Positions 46,622-59,771 of a DNA stretch of 64,000 nucleotides are shown here, one piece after another. The stretch is from Alnus glutinosa (taxonomy: Eukaryota > Streptophyta > Magnoliopsida > Fagales > Betulaceae), in assembly GCF_958979055.1 (NCBI RefSeq), contig NC_084891.1, positions 29,260,001-29,324,000 of the forward strand, in the 5' to 3' direction. Made by a program: the position numbers and the translations under genes. The notes beneath the pieces are model-generated. The model was not told where the DNA came from, made no database searches, and was given only the letters and a program-made list of their open reading frames with translations. Numbering within the stretch: the first letter of the stretch is position 1; the number at the start of each line of letters is the position of its first letter.

Positions 46622-46985
46622 TATTTTAAATTTCCCTTGCTATCGGTCCAGATCGGGTCTGATGGTATTTTACATTGCAATTACAATTGGAGTAATTTCT
46701 GTTGCACCGCATATGACCACCAACATATGATTTCTTCCACCACAGAAAGATGACAACTCCTAAGGCAATCCCTATCAAAAACCTTAACTAACGTTTACTC
46801 CCTCGCCAAAGAATCAAAGGCAAGCTTTTGATTGCAATGACGAAAGGATTATCCTATAGAGGCCCGATACACTCACCCATGCAAGTTTCTCCACCAATCT
46901 GGTCAATTCTAGGCAACCCAGATTGGAACATCTCCATCAGCACATATAGCTATCACACAAGCAGTAATATTTGCCTACAGTGACA
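46622..46985 (+). pseudogene. BAHD pseudogene fragment G with part of its 5' flank
   Basis: 46622-46735 is the reverse complement of the 5' flank of C (TTTAAATTTCCCTTGCTATC, ATTACAATTGGAGTAA). 46745-46985 matches BAHD coding around residues 63-147 of E (AAGGCAATCCCTATCA, TAGAGGCCCG, then AGCACATATAGCTATCACAC for the DHVAMIQ region). Many small gaps and stops remain. No start codon or HxxxD motif is left. It is the oldest-looking copy in the cluster. Confidence 0.72.
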
Positions 46986-47848
46986 AACACTAAAAGGAGC
47001 CATAACCCACTCTAACCCACAAAGACCAAAGACGATTAGAGTAAAATGTAATCTACAGTTCCCCACTCTTTTTACACATCGAACACCAATCTACCACTAT
47101 AAGTTTCCGCTTTGTTAAATTATCTATAGTTGAAGATCTTCCTTAAATGGCTCGTAAATACATACAAGATACAGATGTGTATTGAATCACTGGAAGAAAC
47201 GCATATTTCCTAGAACATCCAAAAGAATGACATAATGCATAAGAGTAGCTCAAAAAGTTTGCAAACAATACTCATTTCAGGTATGGATATCTTGAAAAGA
47301 AGAGAACAAATTAGTCAAATGTTCCTCAGAGAGGGTAATCTAGGCAGGAGTTAACACAACCGAGATCTCACAAGTGTAGGTAAACCTATCAAAATCAACA
47401 CTTGACACTTTAACTGAAATTAGAAGTTACAAGTAGTGTCAATACCCACTTCAAGGAAGAAATACTCCCATCTATCCCATGCCATACTGTAATTACTTCA
47501 GTATACAAAAATAAGACAAACAAGAGGCAGCAAACACTAACACCCCCCCCCCCTTCTCCCCGGGGCGGGCAGTTCTTCCTCTCTGCCTCTTTGCCATAGA
47601 TTTTCAGTTGTCTACCATTTCAAAGAATATATATTAAAGGGGAAAAAGAAAACAACGGGAGCAGGTATTGAACCCCATGTAACTAACCCAAAAAAAGAAC
47701 CCATGTCACTCAACTACATGCAGCTTACAAGCAGCAAACATGAAATTGGTATTGACAATCTGAACCAGAGCTTCATTCCCATCAGAAGTATGGCATTCTT
47801 CCGTATTCCAGAATCAACCATACAGAATTGAGCGCCAGCCACGGCTGA
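46986..47848. other. Spacer and probable 3' region of TSR1
   Basis: No second gene seen. The part nearest 47848 should hold the TSR1 3' UTR (minus strand). A C run (about 47542-47551) is present. Confidence 0.55.
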
Positions 47849-50800
47849 TCAAGCATCAAGAATAGGAAAGTAATAGTCTGGCCACTTTGGATATGCACGC
47901 TTATACAAGCTCATGCACACAGTGTCATGCTGCTGAAGGACCCCATTTAAAACACACTTCATTGCCCCTGAGCAAAAAATGAAGAGAATAACACTTAATA
48001 ACTCAATAAATGCAGCAAAAAGGTGACCTAAACAATGTAAAATAACCACAAAGCTTTATAAGTACATCTAACTGCTATTTATTTGCCCAACACAGATGCC
48101 TAACAAAATTTGAAGAATTTCCTTTTTGGTCTCTGGCTCTTCCTTTACTTTAGATGAAAATTATAATATGGAAAAATTTCACTCATAACCCCTGATCTTT
48201 CGTTACTTTTAAAAAAATATACCCAAATTTTTAAAAAAATTATAAGTTTTCAAATATTCAGACATAAATATTTTTGCAAATTCCATTAAATTCTGACAAA
48301 AACATAAATCCTAGCAATTTTTTTCTTTTTCTTTTTTTCCTTAAAAAAAAAAAAAAAAAGGTATTTTAAAAATTTTGACAGAATTTAATAGAAAATTCTA
48401 ACGGAGGGTTGAAATTGAAAAAAAAAATTGAAAGATGAATACCCTAAATTAATACTTTTAAAGTTTGGATACTTTTTTTCAAAAGTGATGAAAGATCAGG
48501 AATTATAAATGAAGTTCTCCCTTATAATATTATTCCTCAGGAGAAGTGATATGTAACACCCTAGTCTCATATTGGAAAGATGAGCAGCCCACATAGATTA
48601 GGTGATTTATAAAGACACTCATGGGTGCTAAGTCTTACATTGCTTACTAAGTGAAATTAAGCTTCATAAGTTCTACTAGAGAAACTCCAAGCTGACTTGT
48701 CATTTTGGAGTGATTGTACAGATGTGGGTAGCGTTTTTTCAGTCATCACAAATGGTATCAGAGTCACCTAGTAATGCCATGTGGTACTGTTTGCACTGCA
48801 TGTGCAGTTGTGCAACAAGGAAAATTATTATAACTGAAATTTTATCGTCATCACCATGGTACCACTAGAGATTTTGACCAAATGTTTCCACACTCGATGA
48901 AGTTTTAAATTTGATGTCATTTTTATCATGTATTTATTTTCACATTTAGTTAATTACTCTGGTAACCTTATAAATCTTTGTGCCTCTGAGAGAGCAAGTT
49001 GACAAACTTAGCCCTAGCGGACTGGAGATGTTACATGATAGCACAGTAAGTCAACCGTAAGATTCAACATTCACCCCGAGGGAATATACTAGTATTCCCT
49101 CTATCTTTAATAGCTTCATCACGCTACACCATGTCAAATATTCTTCCAAAAGCCATGCAGGTGTCAGATTTCATATCATCATAATTGGTTATGTACCATA
49201 TAAATAATATTAAGGGTAACAACATTTTAACATACATCAAAACAAAATCATGTTAAAAGCATGGTGGACGCATTAAAAATCAGCCTTAAATCTGTGCATA
49301 ATATCAACCTTAGGACTTTGGGATGAAAAAAAACACCAGATTCCTTTCAAAAGATTTAACATGTCAAAATGAGCACCATACCATGTGTACCAACAGGCTC
49401 TTTAATGCGACCACGGCGACCACATTTGGTCCACACTTCCACAGGCTGCAATAACCACCACCAGTATCAAGTATCCATTAATGAGGAATGTAGACTAAGA
49501 CTCCAAAATCTCTACCTCTAAAAAATAAACTGAATATTAAATATTAGCATAGAGATTCTCTTACCTTGAACCATCTCACATCCTCAGGGCTATGAAACAT
49601 ATATCTTACCATGGCTTTTAATTTTGATACTCTTTGCGGGTAACTGCATCAGAAATGGCTTAAGCTTTAGCTAAGAAGAGTAACCAAAAATTATCAAATT
49701 TGTATCTTGCCTACCTTACTTTTCATAGGTATATAATATCAGCTTCAATAAAAATTTGTCAAAGTTACAGCATTTATGTAACATGTATATAGAGATCAAG
49801 AGCATCCAATATCAAAAATGTGTTGCCACATCATCTATTCAATGTCCAAACCAGGATTGGAGCACATAAGTTCTATTAATCACACTACGAAGGACTTTCC
49901 TTTGTCATTGTCTCATGCAAACGTTAGTCATATCCAATCATGAATTTCATTTTGGCACTACGCACTTATACAGAGTTAGACTAGAAAAAAGGAAAGTTCA
50001 GTGATATTGAAGAAAAGTTGGGGGAATAGAGAATGAATCTAATGTAGATTTTATTCTCATAGAACTTTCTTGAAAAAATTAGTGGAATTAGGATATTGTA
50101 CGATGGGTTGAAGGCAGAATAATGATATACGGAAGATGTGCAAGTGAATTCTTGAAATACATAAAAGAAACTAAATGGCTGCAGTTTCTGTGTTCTTTAT
50201 CAATTCCAAAATGTAAAAGGACAATAAATTTTTAATTCCAACCAATAACAACCAATTTATACATTAACAAAGCCCATGGAATTTTCAGGTAGAATTCACT
50301 ATAGGATGTTCTATGTCACCAAGGGCTTGCTATCCCAATCCCACATTCGTGGCATTTGACCCAAGATGTTTTCAGGTAGATACAAACCAAAACCAATTGA
50401 TAAGGTAAGATTTAATGCCTCACCAGCTGAGATCAACCCAGTTGACGAGTCCCCACAGTGAACAGGTTAAGTCCCACTCCTTTCACTTTGTTCTACTCAT
50501 TGACAGATTTAAGGGTACATGTTCCCATTCTCAAGCCACAACACAAAGTTCACATTCTCCGGCCACAACCCTAATCAATGTAACCCAACCCTATCCTCTC
50601 GTGGTTTCAGTTCTATATCACTCTAAGGGCCAATAACTCAAAAACTCCATCTAGTGGAGAAAGAGAAAAGATTGAATACTTTCATTGGGCATAGAGTCCA
50701 GATATACACAAAATCAGTGAATTATTTGCTTTCTCTAGTTAATGGTAGCAACTGTGGTATGTGCCAGTAGTTTCTCGGGAGGAGGCCTGATAAGATCATA

Positions 50801-53800
50801 GTAACCTCAAAAAAGAGCCAAGAATAAATCATACCCAGTTAAAATGATCTTCTTAAGGATAATCCTGTCAGGGTCAATACTTCTCAGTGAACCAACAGCA
50901 GCAACAGAAGGGGTAGCACCAGCTTCAGCACTCTTCAGGACTATCAAGGGAAGAGGAGGAAAAGAAATTGGGGCATAAACAGAAGCAACAGAAAAACGCC
51001 CTGCATGGAGAAACCTCTCCATCTTGTGCTTGTCTGAATTAATGTTGTCAGTTGAAAATATAGGCCTGCAAAGTGATGGGAAATGACCTCAGAACTTAAG
51101 ATTAATAGATCCTACAGTGAACAGCCTTATAAAACACTACCTAGCAACAAATTGGCGAAAACCAACATGGAACACAAATTCTTCTTTCGCTTTAATAGGA
51201 GCACTATATGTGTCGTGCTTCTTTATGCTGCAAAACATAGACAATTCATGAGAATATGATCAATTAGACCACTAATTCACAACCAGCAAAGTGAGAATGG
51301 AGACTGCAAAACAAAAGATACCTGAAATGAAGGACAGACATCTTGGACTCATGCTGCAAAAGACCGCTCGCTATGACAGGCGCTGTCTTTGACAGCAAGC
51401 ATAATTTGCAAGCAACACCATTTGATACTTCCTTTATATGCAGCCTTACATATGAGCTAACAGGTATACAGTCATCCCTGTTTTCTTGCTCCATATCTAA
51501 AGCTTTAGCAAGAACAAGTTTTTGTGTCCTTGCAAAATTATCAAATGCAAAAATTCTGGCATATTCCGGAGGGAGAGATTCCTGATATTCATTCAACAAA
51601 AAATTAGGAGAGTTTTTGATATTCAGAGACAATGTAGACCACTATTACATAATCACAAGAATGTTACTTTTGGGTCCCAGGAGGAGGTCCTAAAGGACTT
51701 GAGGCCTCTATACTTTGCAAAGCGTTTTCTAGCAGGAATATCTAACGGTGTATCCACTTCATCAGGATTTTCTGAAAGATAACAACAAAGCATTAAAGAA
51801 AAAATATAAATCAGCAACTAGAACAGGCTAAAATCCAAGAGAATTCTGTTTAGATCTAATATACTAATATCTCATTCATCTCGAGCAAGTGCACAACCAT
51901 GTAAGCAACACATGTCCATAAGATTGCACAGTAATCTGCTGCTTGTCAAAAGTGACTGATACAGGCCTACAAAATCACTAATTTATTTCTCTTTTACTTT
52001 TGCCTGATCACTCATGTTTTCTTCTTTTTCTGACTTGCGCTATATGACCTAAGCTACTGATTCAGGCTTACATCACCGAGGACCCATCTATTAGTACCAA
52101 AAAGAAAAAAAAGGAAAACAAGTCACTTTTCCCTCAATAGTCACCAAAGAAATTAACTAGTGCCTTACTGCACAGAAAAATCTTATCTAAGAAAAGCCAT
52201 ACTTTGAGATCAACTTTAGTATTACTTAAAAAAAATTAATAATAATAATAATTATAGTATGGTATTGGCGGTGTACTTGGGTTGCGCTTTTGCACTTTTT
52301 AATGAATTTGACTTATCAAAAAGTATGGTATTGGACAAGCAAAAGATAACGTATATTTCCTAAGACATCATTTCCAATGTACATGATTAAAAAAGAAAAG
52401 TAGAGAGAAAAAAAAATGAAGATAAGTAGGCAGATTCACTTTCCAAGAGTAATTCAATCACTTTAAGCATTTGCACCCAAGTACTGTACATTCTGCTGGC
52501 TATAAGGTGAAAAAAGTGATCACTGGTGATTTCAAGAAGTACCACTACACGATCAGGAAAAAGATAATTACCCTCATCTTCAGCATGTGCATTTTTTATC
52601 TTTTGAATCTCGTCCTGTATCTGTTCCCTTGTCAACTTCTCGTCATCCTGCATCACAAAAGAAAGCATTTTACAGGCTGAATCTGCAAGAAAAAATCATT
52701 ATAATCTTTGACGAAAAGATTTACATTATATAAAGACAGATACGAATTCCAGAGGCCAGCTTCAATGGTCTCATGATTCTGACTGTCTTTAGTCAAAAAA
52801 CAGAATTTTGTTTACTTTTATCAATGGAAAAGATAGAAACATCAGAATTTGCACCTTGGCACTTTCAAGTGGTTAACCAAGTCAATATAGGCTGTGTCCC
52901 CAACAACGGAAATGAATCAATGCATCTATAGCATATTAAAACTCACCATCATCATTGAATCAACATCGGTTTCCGCATCAGAGTCCTTCGAGTTCAAGGA
53001 AGCTTGATCATCATCAAGGTCAAAATTCTTACAGCCCCTTTGATTAGGAATTTCACTCTCTCGCTCATCCAATACCATTCCATCATCAGCTTCATCATCA
53101 CTATCTGAATCCTCTTCATCTGTATTATCCACAATCCAAGCAGCCTGCGATACATAAATAAAGCCCGTGAGTCCATTACTATCAGAATTACGTGAACGGC
53201 ATCCAAGGTAAAGAGACATGTTAAAGAATTTTAAATAAAAAATAGACGGGATTCCAAGTATAAGGACATTGACAAGAAAAAATGCATACCTGGTATTCTG
53301 ATGTCCCTGGAGGAAGAATCCTCTTTCTCAACCTTTTTTGTTTCTGATTTCTATCAGCCTCGGCCATTTCTGCCTCGGTTGGCCATGTCTGACAGAAAAG
53401 AACCAGGTTGTGAATGGCAATTGTGCCAAGGAAGTTTCGTTATTCCCACAAAAAAAGAGAAACTAACATGGACTGATTATTCTTTTTTTTTGGGGGGGGG
53501 GGGGGGTTCAATTACAACTAGGAACAGTAACCTGAAATTGGATAATGGCGTGGTTTATTACATCTCACTAGGATAATGATGCTGCAAAAGCTCCATTATA
53601 CAACCATGATATTGTTCTAGTTTTGCTCATTTGCTCATTCACTACCTGTGTTATTTTAACATAATATTTTCATAGTCACAAAGAGTTGACTATGCTACCA
53701 TGTGAAAAGATGAAACCAGACAAGCTACACCAAAGATTATGACAATGGTTACCTCGATCAGTTTTTAGATTTGAAGTCCACTAATTGGGGCGTAAAGCAA

Positions 53801-56800
53801 TAAAATTATAATTATAACTTCTAAAAAGATTCCACCTTGTATAATCCATATTTGGTTTAAGTACAATGACATGGTACTATAAACTGTTCCCCCAACACAG
53901 ACCACCAAAAAGAGATGCAACAAACTGAAAATAGTCACACACACTCTCAAGAGACAACCTTCAGAAACTCCACACTTCAACTTCTAGTTTATGCAAGTTA
54001 CCTGTTCTCCAGCAAGAGGATCAGGAATGTTTTCAACAAGTAAAGGCTCCTGCTTCAAAGGATCGGCATCCAAAGATCGAACAGCCTGATATAGTTCAAA
54101 TAAAGTAAAAAGAAGCAGGTGTACTGATCAGATAGAAATGTTAAAAAAATGCCAAAAGTGAGGGCCTGTTGTCAATCGTATCAAAATGTTACATGCATGA
54201 CAGGCTAAATTTTATTACACTCACAACTGCAAAGACAAACATGCACATTTTATCCTTTCTGTATTTTCATAGTTAAATTGATCACATTAAAAGAAACTAC
54301 ATGCAGGAAAGACAAGGCCATTAGGTCGTAGGGTTGTATACCTTGGGGGTTCTTGTGGGTTGTTCGCTGGTGCTTTTTCAGTTTTTAGGTTTTTCTTGGT
54401 TTTTTTTTTGGGTGCGTTGCTTGGGTTCTTTTGTAGGTTGTCTTTTGGGTGTTATTTCGGTTTCTAGGTTTTGTCTTCGGGTCTTTTTGTTGGGTTTTTG
54501 TTCGGGTTTTTTCAGGTCAACTTTGGCTATCCTGTGTATACTTCCTGTGTACGTAGGGGCGCCTTACGCTTTCTTTTCTATAAAATTTTACTTACTTATC
54601 AAAAAAGAAACTACATGCAGCATAACATCCATAAAATTCCACGTTCCTCGATATGAGGTTGTTATAGCTACTTAAATTTGATTTTGAGTCACATTACTTT
54701 CAGCCACTGGCACCATTCTTATAATCAATTTCATACTTGTATATCAGTATCCTAACGACCCAGTTCCATGAAACAAAGCATAAAATAATATTCAATTTAT
54801 GACTAGAATGAAAAGGCAACATCACTATTACAACAGGGCTAACTGTGATTGAACTCCAAATAAATCTATACTTGTCAACTTAGCAAACTCAAACTCTTGG
54901 GGGCTTTGCTTAGATCAGAATCATCTGACTTTTCACTTAGAAGCAAGACCAACTAAGCGACAGACCTACTGGCAGAATTAAGTAATAATTGATCATTTCA
55001 AAAATAAACAATTCAAATAGAGGCTTTATTGAGAACCCGCCGTCTCTACTGTTTTTTTTTTTGTTTTTTTTTTGGCATTTATTTGTATTTTGGGTTTGTT
55101 CTTTTTAGGCTTCCGTAGGCTCGGGTTTTGGGTCTCTCTTGGGTTTTGGGTTTGTTTGTTGTTTTTTGGGAGGTTGTTCGGGGTTTCTAGTGGGTTTGGG
55201 GGGTTTGCTGGGTTGGGGTAGTTTTGGGGCTGGTTTGGGTGTTTGTTAGGGGCTTCTAATGTATTTTGGGTTTTTTTGTGGGCTTTGGGTGTTGTGGGTC
55301 CTTGTGGGTTTACTTGGGTTCTTTTTGTGAGCTAGTTGGGTTGTTCTTGTGTATACTACCTGTGTAGTTAGGAGCGCCTTACGTTTTTTTAACGAAATCT
55401 TCTTACTTATCAAAATATATATATACACACACTAATCTCATTTTGGTATCAGCGATAAGACTAACTCTAAAAAATATTATACTGGTCTCATTATTGGTAT
55501 AAGCAATAAGAATAATTGTAAAAGTTGTAATTTTCTACATATGATTTCAAAAAAAAAAAAAAAAACTTAAAATTCCATCTCTTTATCCTCTATGCTCTTC
55601 CAAGACAATGGGAAATTGATCAAATTTATTCTCTTGCTGCACTTGCATACCCTCACCTCCGGTAAGCCAGATCATATAATAGTAGTATAATGTATATCAT
55701 AGTTTACTATGCGATTAAGAAGATAACTCATGACCATTTTCACTGCATTAATCTGTTCTACTAATATCTAAAGTGAATGGTCAATACCTCCCCATCATGC
55801 CCCTCATCTGAGTCCATGAGGTCCTGCTCTTTTCTTGGATTTAGAGGAAATGGATCCTTAAGAATTTCAATTTTGCTCAACTGGTAATCCCCCGCACCAG
55901 AAATATGAACCTGGTTTGAAGGAAAATAAGACACACATCTAAAAGAGTAACCAGAGGCAAGCCAAAGGCTGAACTAGTTACCAGTTGATTCACTGAGAGG
56001 CTACAAGCACGTAGGTAACCAGTGAGGAGAAGGGTACATTTCTGTGAATTACAATCGTCCACCACCATATCCACCTAAAATGCACCAATGAACAAAATAA
56101 TCATCGTAAAATGTATATATCATCACATGAATCAGTGCACTTAAAGTCCTTGGCTTGTTATTTGTCGTCCCTTTCCTATAGATATGTGGTTACACCTCTA
56201 TAACACATATATACTAAAACATCTTAGACAAATTTACCCTTTCTTGTTCCATACTTATGCTAACTCTAACTGAAGCACAATGTTAGTGAAACCATAATAG
56301 AAATAAGTGTGCACCATTTGAGCCATGATGTAAGGCCGCTGATTTCTCCAGTGAGGAACCGTGAGCCTCTGCTCCTTGAAAAGCCACATAAACTGCAAAA
56401 TAACAGAAAGGAGACAAGTAACAGATCATGTGAAACATGGGAGAAATCATCTGCATCATAATTTGATGCCATCTATCTTTTGTATTATAGAATTCAGTGC
56501 CATAAAAGCAGCTCAAGATAAATAATCTAGACAGTCACCTTGTGCAACTCATCCTTTGTATCTGCGGGATAAAACTTACAGTCCTCAGGAAATTCGGAAG
56601 CAAGACTAGACATACACATCTTCTTTGAATCGTGTTTTCTTTTCAGCTCAGAAGGTAGGTCCTACAAGCAAAAAAGAAGCCTTTCTATTTTTTTATGTCC
56701 AATCATGGAAAGCTAATCTCTTTCCCAAAATTTTCATAACCGTTCAAAGAACATCAATGAGAACATACACGAATTAGCACAACAGTGCTTGGCAAACCAA

Positions 56801-58351
56801 GAGACCTAAACACAGAAAGGCATTGACTTCCAAATGAATCAATATAGTAAGTGCTTTCTTCAGATGAAGAGCTCGTTGAGGCGACAAAAGCAATCAGATC
56901 AGCTACCTACCATTCAATATTATTGATGTGTTAAAAGGGGAGAAAAAATAAATTGAAGCACCAAAAAACCAGAAAAAGAAAAAAGAAACAGGGGCGGGGG
57001 GGGGGCACAGGTGCTGGACATACCTTAGCCATTTCCATACATGATAGCAAGTCCCCATGAGGTGCTTTCAATACCTAGAACATAAACTTCCATTAGATAT
57101 TCACAAATTCGAAATTCAGTCTGACACGGCACTAATAGTTCAATCCTATAACAGAATTTCACCAGGCTAACATTAAGTCATCCAAATTATCTTCCTTCTG
57201 AAAGTCATTAGATTAAATTTTTTTTTAATTTAAAATTAAGAGATAATGTCATTAGATGATATGACCATGTTCCACAAGTTGCCAATACTTGATCAATAAT
57301 ACCTTGGTTTCAACGTAAAAACATAAAGCAACCTTCTTCCAACATTGCCTTGAACAAATTTCTTACCGTAGTTCTCAGCTTATACTCGGAAGAAGCAACT
57401 GTTGAGGATGCAGCACCAGAACCTTCTTTAGCTAACAATGACAGAAGATCCCCAGCAAGTGAATTTACATTTACAGAAGCGGAAAGCCCAAAAAGAACCT
57501 GTAATTGAGATAAGTTAGAATAGTAAAAAAAATGAGAGAAAAGAATTTTCTAAACATGTACCGCAATGCACATAAGGGAAACATATATCAAATAATATAA
57601 TCTCCAAAAATTAGGTATATCACCAATACTCAATACTCACGATCACACGGGGAGGGCTTGTCAATCCACTAGTTGCCCTTTTCTCCTTCAAGAGGGCAGC
57701 CCGTTTCTGATCCCGTAGCTACAAAATTACAAGAAAATGTAATAGCAACGATAGAAGTGATCAAATATGCCATGAGAAAGAGTGTGTGAGGAAGGTGCAA
57801 ATTAGAAGATCAATTACCATTCGATTATGCTGGAGTCGAGCAGCCCTAGCTCCCTTGGCAACATTGCGCTCTGATTTAGCGATCCTGCTCTTATCTGAAT
57901 CAACAATGATTTATATCAAAATTACACTTCAAAAAATATATATATCATAGGAATATATGTTATGAAGAGACAGAAGCTTAAAGTCGATCAAGCCCGATAA
58001 AATCCAAGAATCAACTGTGCTCCATTTGGTTGTCAAGAAAATTCATAAAACCAGTTTTCCCTCTCAGATTTGCCCAACGGAACCATATGGCACGCTTGAA
58101 GTGCGTTTTCCATATTAGAGAACCAAAACAAAACAAAACAAAAACGCCGTTTTCTTTTCTTTTCTTTTCTTTTCTTTCTTTTCTTTTATGTTCCTAGGGT
58201 TTTCGATCGACCCAGCGGAGAACAGAAAATACGAATTTAACAAAATCAAAATAGCCACACCTTTAAGAGAGGTTTTGTGAAGGTTACGATAAGATTTGGA
58301 AGAGAAGCGGGACTTGTGGGCCTTATTGACTTGCACTCTGGATCCTCCCAT
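47849..58351 (-). CDS. TSR1: Pre-rRNA-processing protein TSR1 (794 aa, 21 exons)
   Basis: Nuclear/cytoplasmic 40S ribosome assembly factor of the BMS1/TSR1 family. Exons (minus), all GT-AG: 58261-58351, 57818-57894, 57641-57718, 57367-57498, 57024-57074, 56771-56906, 56539-56662, 56315-56392, 55981-56074, 55788-55910, 54002-54085, 53290-53388, 52947-53144, 52572-52647, 51668-51771, 51322-51581, 51141-51227, 50835-51065, 49565-49643, 49382-49445, 47849-47967. They sum to 2385 bp, exactly 795 codons. Basic start [20 protein letters not shown], GTPase-like domain with a degenerate P-loop ([10 protein letters not shown]), AARP2CN region around 230-310, acidic stretch in residues 390-455 ([13 protein letters not shown]), and C-terminal RIBIOP_C domain 516-794 ending [11 protein letters not shown]1 is known not to bind GTP. 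Introns carry several small transposon insertions, none in exons. Confidence 0.96.
48170..48521. mobile_element. Mutator-type MITE in TSR1 intron 20
   Basis: 352 bp with about 60-bp terminal inverted repeats (GGAAAAATTTCACTCATAA / GGGAGAACTTCATTTATAA) and a 9-bp target duplication TTATAATAT at 48161-48169 and 48522-48530. No coding. Confidence 0.85.
48552..48830 (+). mobile_element. TRIM fragment (one LTR and part of internal region)
   Basis: LTR-like 48552-48750 (TGTAAC ... TCATCACA) is related to the TRIM at 21071-21889, followed by the primer-site block ATGGTATCAGAGTC at 48752 and some internal sequence. No second LTR is seen. Older and more diverged than the 21-kb element. In TSR1 intron 20. 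Confidence 0.75.
49644..50834. other. TSR1 intron 18, 1.2 kb
   Basis: No element with clear ends is seen. A plus-strand open frame at 50415-50636 has no family resemblance. Confidence 0.55.
52269..52321 (+). mobile_element. Tiny L1 3' tail insertion (53 bp)
   Basis: The sequence CGGTGTACTTGGGTTGCGC ... GACTTATCAAAA is the 3' end of the L1-type family also seen at 54307 and 55040. It is flanked by a perfect 13-bp duplication AGTATGGTATTGG (52256-52268, 52322-52334). In a TSR1 intron. Confidence 0.85.
54307..54604 (+). mobile_element. 5'-truncated L1 3' end (298 bp)
   Basis: G/T-rich L1 tail ending CCTGTGTACGTAGGGGCGCC ... TTACTTATCAAAA. Flanked by a perfect 16-bp target duplication AAGAAACTACATGCAG (54291-54306, 54605-54620). 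In TSR1 intron 10, on the strand opposite to the gene. Confidence 0.88.
55040..55415 (+). mobile_element. 5'-truncated L1 3' end
   Basis: Same family as 54307-54604 (GTGTATACTACCTGTGTAGT, GCGCCTTACG, CTTACTTATCAAAA) with a long GGGTTT-rich body. The target duplication is not evident. Also in TSR1 intron 10 (54086-55787). Confidence 0.75.
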
Positions 58352-58439
58352 GGCGACTGCAACAATCGCACCCACGCCTCGCTTGCAGAGAAACACTTAG
58401 CGAGTCATCGGAGAAAGAAAATCGCTCGGATTTTGCGAA

Positions 58440-58516
58440 AAACCCTAATCCGCCGTTAGAGAGTGCAAAATAGCGGCAAGGGTTTTAGTACGTTATCGTT
58501 AGTTGTATGTGGCCCA
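58440..58516 (-). promoter_or_regulatory. telo box and site II motif upstream of TSR1
   Basis: AAACCCTAA (telo box) at 58440-58448 and GGCCCA (TGGGCC, site II, on the gene strand) at 58511-58516, about 90 and 160 bases before the TSR1 ATG. This pair is known from plant ribosomal-protein and ribosome-assembly genes, where TCP factors act at site II. It fits the gene's role. A poly-T/A run at about 58530-58560 follows. Confidence 0.7.
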
Positions 58517-58564
58517 TGTGGGTAGCATATCTTTTTTTTTTTTTTTTCTTTTTTTTTTTTCAAC

Positions 58565-59115
58565 AAGCATATCTTTTTAAATCTAGTGCATTCGAGAGTA
58601 TCGAGTATTCGTGTACCCACCCAATAGGGCTCGATCACTGTACATTATTTTTTGGTCAAAATTTTGAGAGTAAATGTACGAATCAGCACGTACGTTTAAG
58701 CCTACTCTTACTTAAATAAGATCCTTTTCCGTTCAAATAAATTTGATATAATATTATTTCATTTTCTGTTCAAATGAAATTGATATGGTATTTATTTTAT
58801 CACAATGGTTTAAAGTTTGTGCATAGTACTGTATATATAAAGTTAATATTAACACATTTTTAAAAAAAATTATATAATAATAAATTATATACGTTATTAA
58901 ATGCACAAACTATAAATTACCACCATAAATTAAATATTATATATTTTCATTGGAAATAGAAACAATCCTTGTCCACTCTTACCAGCGGCCAACTCAATAA
59001 GATCCATATCATTAATATATGCTAATGTGGCGCACGCAGAAGATAGAAGCTAAGCTCAACTAAATCCACATCATCGTAAAGTTTGAAACAACTAAATCTT
59101 GAAGGAACATTTGGT
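58565..59115. other. Intergenic, AT-rich
   Basis: No gene or element with recognisable ends seen. Confidence 0.5.
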
Positions 59116-59771
59116 TAGGGATGTCAAAACGGGTTGACACGTCTTGTTTGACCCGTTAACACATTAAGGGTCAACCCTTACACTATTCGTTTAGATGAAA
59201 GAGTCAAATTCTTGACACGACCCTGTTAAATAACGGGTTGACACGACCCGACCCGTTTATTAATAAAATCTATAAAAATAAAAACAAAATTTTAAACTTA
59301 AAAAAAAAAAAAAAAAAAAAATTATATTGTTTGAATAATCATATTATTTCACAGTTGAAATTTAAATATTTAGTTGTTTTATTCTTTACTTGTTTTGGTT
59401 CAACTTCTAAGTTCGAAAACTTGAAATAAATAAAAAACTCTACTAATTTTTTTTAGTCTTTGCCTTTTTTTGTTCAAATTATAATTCAATAAAAAAATAA
59501 AAAACTAGTTTTGTTTTTTGTGAGATTTTTTTTTAGTTTAGTATTTACTCTTTAGATAGTGAGAGAAATAGAGAAGTAATATGGTTGTTTAAATTAAATT
59601 TTTAATGTTGAAAAAAAAAATGTTTAACTATACGGGTCAAACAGGTTGACCCTATAGCGACCATTTTATTAAACGGGTCAACCATTTTATGACCCAAATC
59701 CTTTTAAGGTTAACCCTAAGCCTTTAAATTTGTGTCGGATTCGCGAGTCGTATCAAAAATTGCCAACTCTA
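59116..59771. mobile_element. hAT-like non-autonomous element (probable)
   Basis: Ends TAGGGATGTCAAAA and, on the other strand, TAGAGTTGGCAATTTTTG. The interior is built of GGGTTGAC / GTCAACCC motifs near both ends. The flanking octamers CATTTGGT (59108-59115) and CACGTGGT (59772-59779) agree at six of eight positions, so an old 8-bp duplication is possible. No transposase. Confidence 0.5.

Noticed and set aside
57367-57498. A functional GTP-binding site in TSR1
   Set aside because: The P-loop position lacks the GxxxxGK(S/T) pattern (FGLSASVN), in line with the known loss in TSR1.
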